Positions 1 to 32,009 are shown, counted from the first letter of the stretch. The stretch: 64,000 nucleotides of DNA from Anarhynchus alexandrinus (GCA_008711295.1 VUYV01000016.1:437433-501432), one strand, 5' to 3'. Notes: a model not told the origin generated them from the sequence alone. Program-made: numbers and translations.

Positions 1-225
1 GGACTTCTGGAGATCATCTAATCCAACCCCCCTGCCAGAGCAGGGTCACCTACAGCAGGTTGCACAGGACAGCATTCAGGCAGGTTTTGAATGTCTCCAG
101 AGTGGGAGACTCCACCACCTCTCTGGGCAGCCTGTGCCAGTGCTCTGCCACCCTCAAAGTAAAGTTCCTCCTCATGCTAAGATGGAACTTCCTATATTCA
201 AGTTTGTGCCTGTTACCTCCTTGCC
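1..225 (-). mobile_element. CR1 LINE fragment (3' part)
   Basis: The plus strand reads as antisense CR1 3' sequence: GGAGATCATCTAATCCAACC, then the CTCTGGGCAGCCTGTGCCAG block. The element continues left of the window and fades out around 225. It lies in FBLN7 intron 3. Bases 1-70 are identical to 63895-63964. Confidence 0.85.
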
Positions 226-561
226 CCAGTGCAAAGGTTTGCTACAAGGCAGGGAGCCATTGTAGCATGGATGCCTTTTCCCCTCATCTCTGCTGCTGAG
301 CTCCAGGTCAGGCTCCAGCTGTAATTTCCAATTTTCCCTGAGGATGAGAAACCCCAAAGCACAGCCGCGGGAGCTGTAGCATCCATGTGTTGTTGGCTGG
401 GACTCAGGGATAGCTGCAATACCTCCCTATTTGGTGAACCCCGATAATCCCCCATGTTTAAATAAACCCAAGTTGCATCCCACTGTTACAAATTATGTCC
501 ACGGACAGACCCGGGCACAAAGCAGCCCCACGACCGTGGCTGCGGCGGCCCAGAGCAATAC

Positions 562-732
562 CTGTGCAGCGGGGCTCCTGCCCGGTCCAGCTGCCGTTGG
601 CCTGGCACGTCCGCGTGCTGGAGCCCAGGAGCTGGAAGCCCGGGTCGCAGGTGAAGTGAACCTCATGCTCCACCAAATACTTGGTGCCAAACTTCTTCCC
701 GTCCGCGGGGGCTTGCAGGGCAGGGCAGGAGG
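562..732 (-). CDS. FBLN7: FBLN7 coding exon 3 (sushi domain)
   Basis: Residues 83-139. It holds the four sushi cysteines (SCPAL, HFTCDPGF, RTCQANGSW, PRCTG) and the conserved GSWTG. Acceptor CTTGCAG, donor CACAG/GTATTG. It is the last FBLN7 exon inside the window. Confidence 0.93.
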
Positions 733-2857
733 CTGCAAGAGCACCATGGGGAAGGGGTCAGTGTTCAGGTGGGTGCTTTGGGGGAGCACCACCTTATCTT
801 TCCTGTCCCCAACTCTACCTGGGCCATGGTTCACCCAGTTCCTCCAACACCTCCTCTTTAACTCTTATTTTCCTCGAATATTGGTCTGCTGAGGTTAATC
901 AGTAACATCCAGCCCCACAGTGAAAGCCCAGCAGGAATGCTAAGCATCACTGCCAAGGGGTTTGGTGGCATTCTTGCCACCCCTCTCATGCTCCTAGCAG
1001 AGGAGACATGGTTTTCCAGCCCACTCACCCCCAGTGGTTTGCCAGGAGCTCTCTGCTTTGCAGCTAAGGGCTTTTGAGCTTCCCCGTGTTTCACCAGGCT
1101 GGAGAAGTGCTCGAATTCACAAGCACAAATTGCCAACATGGGAACAGGTATCTCCATCTGTGAAGATGCCCAAACCTCCACCCGTCACAGCCCTGAGCAT
1201 CCCGACCTGCCCACCCCAGCATCCTCCAAGGCCATAAAAGCAACCACTGGGACCCAGTATGGACTCACCAGCCGGCGGCTCAGGGGTGGCTTTGGCCAGG
1301 GAGGCGTGCAGGGTGCTCAGCCGGCTCTTCATCATGCGGAGGCCCTCAGCGAAGCGCGTCTCCTGCCCCTTCAGCAGCTGCTGCATCTGCCGGATGGCAG
1401 CCAGGAGCTGCTGCCTGCTGAGGCAGCTCTGCGGGGATGGGGTGGCCACTCAGCAGGGGGACATCACTCGGGCCCCATACTGCCACACCAGCTGGGACCC
1501 AACCTGCTGCACACAGCCTGCTCCGGCCATGGGAGGATGCTCATGCAGGAGCTCTTCAGCATCAGAGGTCCCCTGGGATATCTGATTTTATTTTTTTCCC
1601 CCATTTACCCAGACGCAGGACTTTTTTTAGCCTATGCAAGAAGTCCTCAGCTCAGGCATGCTCTCCTACATCTAAATGGGTAACGCAGCGCTACGAGCAG
1701 GGCTGTAATCACTTTGTTAGCCCTGGGAGAGATGCCATAACTCATGTTTCATCCTGCTGGAGCTAGAGCCCTGTCCCACTTCCACATTACAAAATAAGAG
1801 GAAAACAGCTGTCTTGTGAGTTCTGCCGGGGCCAGGAACACTGGTGGGACTCCTGCCTGCAAACCGATCGCTACCACGGGACTGACTCATGCAGGAGATG
1901 GGCATCATTATTATAGGTTTCCTGCGGAATTGACTTAAAACCGAAGAAAAAGAGCAAGGGCTGAGCAAAGCCAAGCCAATCCAACTTTAGAGCTCAGAGG
2001 TTCACAGAGTGCATGGAGGAGAGAGCACATAGGGTCTGGTCTGGGTGGCATGAGGCTGGGGGCAAAGGAGCTCCGGGAAAGGAGCAGAGCTGCTGGGCTC
2101 CAGCCCACCTGGCCCAAGGGATTTCTTTCCCCCCCACACTGTGCAGCGGTGAAGTTATTCTCCTTTCCAAATAGCTACTGAGAGTTTACAAAGAAGAAAT
2201 AAAAGCCAGCCCAAGCGGCGTGCTGTCCTCTGCTTCCCTTGGTGCGGTTTCGGGGGGTCATGGGCTGCCGGCGAGGATGAGCTGATCTGTGCCTGCAGCT
2301 CTGGGGTGCCCCACGCCGAGAGGGAGGGAGGCAAAAGCAAATAGACGCCTGGCATGTAGCTCGCTTTAATAAACAGCTCTTTGTTAGGGCTGGTTTTAAC
2401 TCCAAGAGCCAGCATGATCTCCCCGCGGGATGCTGAACCATAGCAAACCCCCACTCTCCCATAAAACCGGGAGGGTTCTTCGCCTCCGGTGTACTCGGTA
2501 GTGACTTCAGGTGCTGGGTAAGAAGGAAAAACACAGCCCAAAAGAAACCGGGCCCGGTTTAAGCTTTGTTTAAGCTCCCTCCTTCGCCCTCCCCGGTCTT
2601 CGCCCACCTGTTTGCTGGGGCCGGGGCAGGAGCGCGGTCTGCACAGCCGGGCTAAGGGCGGGCAGAGACACCGCGCACCGGCACGGCGGAGGGAGGGGAA
2701 GAGGAGAGGGGACCTTTCCCCCCCCGGGAAAGCCTTTCCGAGCCCCCCACCCCCGGCCCTCCCCGCTCACCTGGGGCGCCGGCGCCGCCGGGAGCAGCAG
2801 CAGCAGCAGCGGCGGCAGCAGCAGCAGCAGCGGGAGGCGGCCCCGCGCCCCCGGCAT
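562..2857 (-). CDS. FBLN7: FBLN7 (fibulin-7), 5' three coding exons, partial gene
   Basis: Fibulin-7 is a secreted extracellular-matrix and cell-adhesion glycoprotein. Three coding exons are visible on the minus strand: 2771-2857, 1269-1428 and 562-732, encoding the first 139 residues with consistent phases (0, then 1, then 1). Order: Leu-rich signal peptide (1 to about 27), coiled-coil segment (about 30-82, containing QQLLKGQETRFAEG), and one sushi/CCP domain with four cysteines (about 85-138, containing WTGQEPRC). This coiled coil plus sushi arrangement is specific to fibulin-7 among fibulins. The EGF-like repeats and fibulin C-terminal module must lie left of position 1; the exon 3 donor is at 561. 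All junctions are GT-AG. The gene lies downstream of MERTK in the same orientation. Identification is by recalled similarity to human FBLN7 and is strong. Confidence 0.93.
1269..1428 (-). CDS. FBLN7: FBLN7 coding exon 2 (coiled coil)
   Basis: Residues 30-82, beginning SCLSRQQLLAAIRQ after a CCCCGCAG acceptor and ending in phase 1 at a G/GTGAGT donor. The heptad-like Leu/Ile spacing fits the fibulin-7 N-terminal coiled coil. Confidence 0.92.
1429..2770 (-). other. FBLN7: FBLN7 intron 1
   Basis: The intron runs between the exon 1 donor and the exon 2 acceptor. The half next to exon 1 (above about 2570) is GC-rich and part of the promoter island. I see no exon-like conserved reading frame or recognisable interspersed repeat. 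Intron 2 (733-1268) and the flanking part of intron 3 (226-561) also look empty apart from the CR1 piece. Confidence 0.6.
2771..2857 (-). CDS. FBLN7: FBLN7 coding exon 1 (signal peptide)
   Basis: Residues 1-29. The ATG at 2857 sits in a good context (ACCATGC), followed by a Leu-rich hydrophobic core and a CAG/GTGAGC donor. The first base of this exon on the minus strand is 2857. An in-frame upstream ATG at 3106 has no intervening stop, but starting there would bury the signal peptide, so 2857 is preferred. Confidence 0.88.
2793..2826 (-). repeat. FBLN7: AGC/CTG trinucleotide repeat in FBLN7 signal peptide
   Basis: Six AGC units, GGCGGC, then five AGC units on the plus strand. On the coding strand these are CTG codons split by two CCG codons, giving a Leu-Pro-Pro-Leu run that forms the signal-peptide core. 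Confidence 0.85.
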
Positions 2858-3317
2858 GGTCCGGCGGCCGCCGCGGCTCTCGTCCACCGAGGAAGGGCTC
2901 TCCCGGGCGCCGGCAGCCGCCTCTCCCCGCCCCGGCTGCGGGCGAGATCTCCCTCCCACGCCGCCCCCGCCCCACGCGCGGCCACGCTCCCCCGTGGACC
3001 TTCCCCGCCCCGGGGAGCCGGGTCCCCCCGCCCCGGCGCCGGCCTTTTCCAGGGGGGGATGCTGCGGGCATCCCGGCCGCCCCCGCCGCATCCCCTTGGG
3101 ATACACGCAGCAGCGCTCGGTCCCGGTTCGGGCATCCCCCGGCGTGCCCCCCGGCCACGCGTGGTACCACTCTGCACAGCCCCCCGCAAAGCAAACGCCC
3201 CGGCACGACGCTCTCCTGCAGTGTTTTGGGGTGATTTTTTTTCAAAAAAAGCCGTTTCTGCCGCTGACAGGACGAATGAGCACCGTGCAGAAGCCCACCG
3301 CCAGCCCACCGCTCCGG

Positions 3318-3640
3318 CTGTGCCTTCCCCAGCCCGGCACCCCTTCCTCATCCCCTGCACCTCCTCCCCATCATTGCACCCCCTTCCCTGCGCACCCTCC
3401 CCAGCCCGGCACCCTTCCCCAGCCCCTGCACCCCTCCCCAGCCCCTGCANCCCCTGCACCTCCTTCCCCTGCACCCCTGCTCCAGCCCTTGCACACCTTC
3501 CCCAACCCCTGCATTCCCTCCCCAGACTGGCACCCTTCCCCAGCCCCTGCATCCCCTCCTCAGCCAGCCCAGCACCCCTCCCTCATCCCTGCATCCCTCC
3601 CAAACCCCTGCACCCCGTCCCCAGCCCGGCACCCCCGCAC
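3318..3640. repeat. C-rich (minus strand G-rich) minisatellite
   Basis: Imperfect repeats of a roughly 12-26 base unit built from CCCCAGCCC and CCCTGCACCCC blocks. A single undetermined base is at 3450. On the minus strand this reads as many GGGG runs, including GGGGAGGGG and GGGGCTGGGG. It lies downstream of the MERTK poly(A) signal and upstream of the FBLN7 promoter. Long overlapping ORFs on both strands here are low-complexity artefacts. Confidence 0.85.
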
Positions 3641-4433
3641 GGGAGGCGAGAGGCAGCCGGGCGGTGCGCGGGGTCCCGGCTCCATCTGCTGGGCACGGCG
3701 GGGCGGCCGGGTGCTGTAGAGCATCCCCTGGTATGGAAGGAGCAGAAATCCCCCAAAAAAGGAAAAGGGGCAGCTGGGAAGGGCCAGGCCATCGCAGGGT
3801 GGCTCCATCCCTCCCAGGACCCCCTTAGAGATTCCTGTTTCCCGGTTGCTTCAACAGGACCGATGGTTTTCTCAGCACACGGCGTGGACAGATGGAAATC
3901 TGCTGTCTGGGAGAAGGGGATTTCAAAGCACCCACTATTCCTGTTTGGGGTCTGCTTGCAATTTTCGATGGGGATGTCTCGCAGCATGAAATCCTCCAGC
4001 GGGCTATGTCGCAGGGGCCCAGACCACTTATAGGGCTGCCCATCACAAAAGCCACAACAAATGGTGAAAAAGGGGGGAAAAAAAAAAGGCCACGAAGACC
4101 AGATGCACCCTTGCCTTTTGTTGCTGGCGCAGCCTGGACAGTGGGAAGGCAACCCCACACGGGGTGGCACAGGGGACCTCACCTGTGCCCTCCGTGTGCC
4201 CCCACACCTCGGCACCGTCCGTCCCGGCCATGCTCTGGTACCCCTGGGGGGGTCAGGGCCTGCCCCTTACCTGTGAGCTGTGGGGAGCTCAAATACCAAA
4301 GCTTCCCAATACAGGAAAAAATAGTTACAGCATTCAATTACAAACTCCCATGACCTCAGCCCAGGAAAGAGCTCCTGGGAAGGGCCGGACTCTGCCATGA
4401 AAATCATGCAGGAAGAAATAAAACAGACGACTG

Positions 4434-4439
4434 TTTATT
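4434..4439 (-). terminator. MERTK: MERTK poly(A) signal AATAAA
   Basis: TTTATT on the plus strand is AATAAA on the minus strand, about 65 nt after the MERTK stop codon. It is the first canonical signal after the stop and implies a very short 3' UTR. Cleavage would be expected around 4405-4420. Confidence 0.7.
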
Positions 4440-4505
4440 AAAATATACCCTCTCTGTCCTTTTCTCAGAGCCCATTTACACCCCGCTCTGTGCAGGCTCC
4501 CCCTT

Positions 4506-25715
<21,210 letters not shown>

Positions 25716-25751
25716 CGCCCGCCACCGGCACCGCCACCGGCACCGCCACCG

Positions 25752-25812
25752 NNNNNNNNNNNNNNNNNNNNNNNNNNNNNNNNNNNNNNNNNNNNNNNNN
25801 NNNNNNNNNNNN
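25752..25812. other. Assembly gap (61 N)
   Basis: Sixty-one consecutive undetermined bases in extreme GC-rich sequence, immediately upstream of MERTK exon 1. The left flank is a CCACCGGCACCG-type repeat, which may explain the sequencing failure. Confidence 0.98.
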
Positions 25813-26204
25813 CCGCCAGCGCGCTGCCTCCCCGCCCCGCCCCGCCACGGCACGGCCCCGGTCCGCCTCCCGCCCGCGGGGCCCCGGCGTGGGGCGGGGA
25901 CGGGGCAGCAGCGGGGGAGGCTGCCCGGAGCTCCGCAAAGGGGGCCAGGCTGGGCCCCCCGGTAAGGTGCTGGGTGCAACCACGGCTGCTGAGGAGAAGA
26001 GGTTGATCTTTCAGTTCTCCACGGGTGCACAAGTCCTTCGTGCAGGGGCACTGGATTTAGCTCCTGGAAGGTGTTTTAGGGCTGTGCTTGCATGTTCTGA
26101 GGAAGATCTACTTTCCTCCCAGCCTCCCCTTCCTGCAGAGCCCCACACCAAGATAGGTGGGGACATCGCTGATGCTTTGGGGACGAGGTAGGGGACCCAG
26201 CGTT

Positions 26205-27000
26205 CACAGAATCATTGAAAGGTTTGGGTTGGAAGGGACGTTTGAAGGCCATCTCATCCAGCCGCCCTACAATGAGCAGGGACATCTTCAATTAGATCAG
26301 GTTGCTCAGAGCCCCATCCAACTTGACCTTGAATGTTTCCAGGGATGGGGCATCTACCACCTCTCTGGGCAACCTGTTCCACTGTTTCACCACCCTCAGA
26401 GTAAAAAAATTCTTCCTTCTATCTAGTCCAAATCTACCTCTTTATTTTAAAACCATTAGCCCTTGCCCTATCGCAACAGACCCTGCTAAAAAGTTTGTTC
26501 CCATCTTTCCTGTGAGTCCTCTTTACGTACTGAAAGGCCGCAGTAAGGTCTCCCCAGAGCCTTTCCTTCTCCAGGCTGAACAACCCCAACTCTCTCAGCC
26601 TGTCCTCACAGCAGAGGTGTTCCAGCCCTCTGATCATTTTTGTGGCCCTCCTCTGGACACACTCCAGCAGGTCCATGTCCTTCTTATGTTGGGGACTCCA
26701 GAGCTGGAGGCAGTACTCCAGGTGGGGTCTCACCAGAGCAGAGCAGAGGGGCAGAATCATCTCCCTCACCCTGCTGGCCACGCTTCTTTTGATGCAGCCC
26801 AGGATATGGTTGGCCTTCTGGGCTGCCAGTGCACATTGTTGGCTCATGCCCAACATTTCATCCACCAGTACCCCCAAGTCCTTCTCAGCAGGGCTGCCCT
26901 CCATCCCCCAGCCTGTATTGATACTGGAGGTAGCCCCGACCGAGGTGCAGGACCCTGCTCTTGGCCTTGTTGAACCTCGTGAGGTTCACAGGCTGGCTAG
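26205..27000 (-). mobile_element. CR1 LINE, 5'-truncated, with ORF2 C-terminal part
   Basis: Antisense on the plus strand. The 3' end lies near 26205. A stretch of minus-strand ORF2 at 26434-26904 is still open for about 156 codons and matches the conserved CR1 reverse-transcriptase C-terminal region ([34 protein letters not shown]). The upstream part (26905-27000) is in another frame, so the copy is frameshifted and 5'-truncated. Inactive. Confidence 0.92.
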
Positions 27001-30000
27001 GAAGGCCATGGTGAGCTGAAAGCACCATTCCTCCTCGTTTGCCTGGACCAGAACAGCAGGACAAGAGGGGGTGGAGACAAAACAAAGCCACAATGAGAAA
27101 AGGAGGAAGACCCAAGTGAAACCAGTGTGCAGCACAAGTCGTTTCATGTAAGGAGTGCAACAGAACAAGCCTTCTGATAGCACTGGAAGGAAATGAGGGA
27201 GTTTCTGGGTATTCAGAGCCTGACCTGAATGCTGGTCATGCTTGAAGAGGTTTGAGATCAAGCCATATTGAGGCCATCAACGTTTCCCCCACCGCAAATG
27301 GGAAGGGACTGGGATTTGGGGAACCGGCAACCAGTCTGACTTGATGTGACTCAGTTTATGTCTCTGCTGAAACCATTCTGTTCCCTGCACAGAAATTTAT
27401 TTGAAACTATGACACAAGTGTAACTTTTTTTCTGGCAGCCTGCTATAGTCTTCCCAAAGCCTTTCAGAAGAATGAAGTTAGGAAAAGAGATGTAAATTTT
27501 GTTCAATTAGCACTGAGCATCAGCACAGCGTGGAAACAGAGATGGGACAAGAAGACAGCTCTGTGTTGTAGCTGCTCATTTCTGGGTATAATTTATAACG
27601 AGAGCTGGGAAGGGCTTCTCAGGCTGTTAGAAAGAAAAGAACCATACGAAATCCAGTCTGAAATCTTTTCCAATTGGGAAGAAAAAGTGTCTTAAGTTCA
27701 GTGAAAAAAGAACAAATCACTCCCAGACTTCTTTGACTTGCAAAGCTGCTTATTCACTGCATATTCTCAGGCCCTGGTGACAGAGATTGAATTTCCCCCC
27801 TCGCTGCCTCTTTTGCTCCAGACCAGCTTCTCACATCTTGAAGTGATCAGCAGCTAAGGAAGGGCACGTGTCGCTAGAGGCCCAGACTAAAGGGGAGAAG
27901 AAAAAGCAGCTGCAAGAAGTATGAGCATCTTCAGTGCTCCCTAAGAGCCAGTGCCTTCTGGGCAGCTCCAGAAACATCTTTTTCTCCAGATTTTGAGTGC
28001 ATTCCCCATGCATCCAACGTCACTCAGGGAGTAGGAGGAGACCGGGAGACAGGCATTTGTCCCTCCGTCTTTCCAGGCTGGCTCTTGATACGAGGCTGTC
28101 ATTTGCGGTCAGCTTTTGCCGCACGGGCGCACTTTCAGCTGGCTGCGTTCCCTGTTGCTGCTGGCTTTGCAATTTTGGGGAACAAAGCAATGGAAAGGCC
28201 TTCGGACTTTGTGGGCTGCAGAGTGGAAACAGCCCCTCACATCGGGATAATGTCATATAATTGCCCCACTAACACAGGAGCAATTTCTACGAAAGAGGAG
28301 GAAAAAAAATAAACAATGAGAACACATGGGCAGGTAAAGAGGATTTAAGCAGCTCTCTAAAATCCCCTAATTTGGGTCATTTCTTTACAGTAGGTTGGTT
28401 TCTGCTCAGCACTGGTGTAAACTAGTCTCCAGCTCAATGGGGTTTGTTGCAGTTCATTTGGGCGCAGCCTGACGTGAGGAAGAGGCTGGTGCATGGAGGA
28501 GGAGGAAGAAAGAGGGAGAGGAGAAACTCTCAAGCCAGGTTTGTGATAGGAAAGGTCTGGAAGGCAGAAGACAGTCTGACCACTTGGGCTGCTCTTGGGT
28601 TGATGACGTGCAGCTTCCACCTTACCCAGCATACTGCTGTCCTCGGTCTTCTTCCAACGGCATACAGAATACAGGCTCAGGAGCAGCCTCGATGGCCTTC
28701 CTCTGAGCAGATTACGTATTTCCATACCTCAGAGCCCAAACTCAACAGTTGCTGGGGTCTGCACACAAATGGCTTGTGTTTTTTGGTCCCAAACTACATG
28801 CGTGGCCGGACTCACAAGATCTCCCCAAATACCATCCCCTGTTCTTGCTGCCTGGGGCTGGGCATCAGTTGTCACTTGGCCCTAGAAATACCTCACAGCC
28901 CTCCCAGGGCAGTGGGAGAGGAAAAAAAGGCAACTGATATCAAAGGAAGGAGGACAGAAACAAAGGGAGAACCTTTAATCGGAAACAAAGGCTGCCTGTC
29001 TCCTCTGTCTGAGCGCCAGGATCCAACCCCGAACCAGCTAAACCAGTCATGCTTGCAGCTCTCCAGGTGTTGTAGCGCAGCACAGACCACACTGGAGGGA
29101 GCGCCTACCTCTCCCCTTCCGAAGGAGGAGGGCAGAGCAGAGCGCGGGTACCACTGCACAGGTACCATGCAGCCACCCTGTCAGCCGGTGGCTCTCCAGC
29201 ACAAAGGTTATCGAATCCATCTCCCAGCCCATCCCTCCAGCAAGGGGCCACTGCCCTTTGAGTCCATGCTTTCCTGCTGCGTTTGTATACGTATGCACGC
29301 AGAGTCCTGCTAATGACTGCAAAGATGCCTGTCTTTATCATCACGGGCTTCTCCTGCCTGTATGAGAAGTTACAATCCCCTTCCGATAACATCAGCAGCT
29401 CCACAGGTATTCTCAGCTTTCTCTTAGCAGGATCCCAGCAAGCATCGTGGGTGCTCTCAGAGGCACCCCAGAGCGTCGCCAGGCTGGAGCCTGAACTTGA
29501 CCCTTCAGGTTTTCTGCAGTTTCATTTCAGAGCATCAACACCATTTCTTCACATGACTAATCAGAGAATTTGGAGGCAACATACTACTTGTGAAATCGGA
29601 CCATTTAGCAGAAATGGCACTTGGCAATTGGGTGTCGGGCCATTATTTGCTGAGATTTTTTCCCCCCTTTGCTATTTCTGTAGTTTTATTTTCATTTTGC
29701 TAAATCTATTATTTCCTTTATTTCTGCTTCCTCTTTGTGTCTATTTTTATTTTTATTTGCAGGGGCTCCTGTTCTTTTAAATACCAAACTCTTTTGGCAA
29801 CACGTTTTTAGCCCAAGGCAGATGGCCCATTTGTGTTAAATGTTATACCCTGGTCACAGGATGCAGCTCGCAAACAATTTGCAGAGAAAACTGAACATTT
29901 TGTGGTGTTACCAAAATGCCTTTTTTCTCGCACTGCTTTCTTTGGGTGCATGGTACATGCTACGTCTCTTCCCAGGCACATTCTGTCCCTTGGCTCAGCT

Positions 30001-31456
30001 GTTTATTCCTAAGACAATTTCTCCTGTTCTGCAAATTATTTTGCAAAAGCAGCGAGCCATCTCCAAAGGTTGGACACTGGCTTGAATGTTCCTCATTTTG
30101 AGCCCTGAGCATTCTTCCTTGCCCGCAAAACTGCTGCTTGTATTTCACAGTCTTATTTGTGTAAATACCCGCATTTGTCTCCATATGGAAATTTGGTCCC
30201 TGGTTGGATCAGTAGATCCAAGTTGCCATTTCTTCCTGTTGTCTTCTTGCCAGAAGCTGTGATGCTATTTGAAAGCACTCTGCAGCTTGGTGAATTCTTG
30301 CTTCTCCCAAACCTGGCTTTCCCCAACAGGCTTCTTCTCGTTTCTGAGAAAATGATAGTGCTTATTGTCATTGAGGAACCAAGGATTCCCCAAACCGCAC
30401 ACTGGAACAATGGTTTCAAATATGTTTTCAATTCTTCACCAGCTTCTCCCTCCTCCTTTGATTTCTCACGCAAAACTAATATCTTGAAAAAAAATTATCC
30501 TTGTCGGAATGCACTATCCTTCCAGTTCCCGTCAGGGTACTTCATCCAGGTTTTATTGTTATTATTGCCTGTCAGACAAACACAGGCTCCTTTTGCGCTT
30601 CGCACCACAGCTGCTAATTAAAAAAAAAAAAAAAGGGCATTTTCTGGTATGCTACTTGGACACAAATGGAGAAAGTACGCAGTTGCAGGAACGGCGCTAT
30701 GCTGAAAGCTAGTAACTGGCTGTAATCTGTAGCCAGCAACACCCTCCTGTTTAGATGAGCAATTATAAAGGTGAGAGGTAAAGAAAAGAGCTCATTATGC
30801 AGTGTAGGGGTTGTTGAAAAGACCGCAGGATAAGCTTGTTTCTGCCAAGATGTCCGCATGGTACGGATGCCTGTGTGCGCTACAGCGCCTGCAAGATGGA
30901 CAGATTAACAGCACGGTGTTGATCTCATCACTGAAACTTGTTCTTAAAAGAATAAAAATAATCTGATTGTCCCACCAGATTTTGGCAGCTGAGTACATCC
31001 CAGAGCGCTAATTCTGCACGTTTTGCTGTGACACCACAACCAAGGCAGAACAGCAGATGCTGGAACCTGAACGGCCCGATTACACACAGGTGACATTTGA
31101 TTAAATAGAAATGCACGTTTAGGCGTCATTCCTTTGGAAAAATCTGGCGGTTCTCATCAGAAAAGCCAGGCTAACTGCCTGACACCTAGTGCTGGTAGTC
31201 AGAGATGCAGCTGCCAATGTTTCGGCACCCTCAGCCTTAGCCTTTACAAGTGTGGCAGGCTACCCCTGCACCCATTCAGGAGGGACAGCGGATGATACAA
31301 CTTCTCTGCACTCAAGACAGGAGAACAGCTGCCTCGGGCACTGGCCACCGGCGTGTCAAGAGCTGGGCTTTTAGCTGGTGTAAGTCAGCGGAGCCCAGAC
31401 TTCCAACGAGTTATGCTAATCCACATCACATGAGCATCTGAAATATCGTGAAGGGA
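27001..31456. other. Intergenic spacer between MERTK and ANAPC1
   Basis: No gene, RNA or identifiable repeat family recognised on either strand. The longest ORFs (28444-29313 plus, 29283-29780 plus) have no recognisable domain, no plausible exon borders and no conservation signal I can see. A 15-base A tract occurs at about 30620-30634. Confidence 0.55.
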
Positions 31457-31995
31457 TGTGGTGGTACAGCGCCCCTGGGCCACTTTGCGATCTCTTGTCT
31501 TGGTTACAAGTGCAGTGAGCTAGGATGATCTGGCACTTGCCTATCTTAGTTACAAGTGCAGTAAGCTGGGACAATCTAGTACTTTCTTGTCTGGTTACAA
31601 GTACAGTAAGTCGGGACGATTAGGCACTACCTAACCATACCTGAAACTCCTGCTGCCTGGATCATAGCCCTATCTGGAAGGTACCAGAATTACCTGACAA
31701 GAATTGTGGCCAAAATGGAAAAACACTGACCAAAGTCAATCACCTCATGATCCTATAAACAGTGATCCTAAGTGAGACCCTTTGAGCTCTCCGGGATCAC
31801 AGCAGGCTGTGACCCGGTATCTCCCTCTGAGTTGGGACACCTCTCAGGGTAGACTTCATGAGGTTCCAAAGATTGTCCTGACAGATGTCGAAGAAGGAGA
31901 AGGGTTCAAAGGTCGTCTGCTGACAAACACCAGCAAAGAAGAGTGAGTAATTCCCTACCATTAGATTTCTCGAGGCTTAAAGATCTTTTGGTACT
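31457..31995. mobile_element. LTR-like interspersed repeat (tentative)
   Basis: Begins TGTGGTGGTACAGCGCCCC, then a 46-base tandem triplication, then a moderately GC-rich segment. It ends near an AT-rich boundary where a CR1 begins. Upstream-repeat plus downstream leader layout is reminiscent of a solo avian ERV LTR, but no matching 3' terminus, target-site duplication or internal region is visible. The family is not identified. Confidence 0.35.
31490..31635. repeat. 46-bp tandem repeat, three copies
   Basis: GTTACAAG starts at 31503, 31549 and 31594, each followed by TGCAGTGAGCTAGG-like or TACAGTAAG-like sequence and a GATxxxGCAC-type end. Spacing is 46 and 45 bases. Copies are about 80 percent alike by eye. 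Confidence 0.85.
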
Positions 31996-32009
31996 AATAA
32001 TTCAATAAT

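Larger units (their letters stand above)
2570..3230 (-). promoter_or_regulatory. FBLN7: FBLN7 promoter CpG island
   Basis: Very GC- and CpG-rich DNA surrounds the FBLN7 start codon (2857) and continues to about 3230. This is typical of a TATA-less vertebrate promoter for minus-strand transcription. No transcription start can be fixed from sequence alone. Confidence 0.65.

Noticed and set aside
2612..4033. 473-codon plus-strand ORF over the FBLN7 promoter and C-rich repeat
   Set aside because: Low-complexity Pro/Ala/Arg composition produced by GC-rich and repeat DNA, with an N inside; overlaps genuine minus-strand exon 1 and a minisatellite.
28444..29313. 289-codon plus-strand ORF in the intergenic spacer
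   Set aside because: No recognisable domain or homologue and no clear promoter or splice context; chance ORF of this length is plausible in this GC range.
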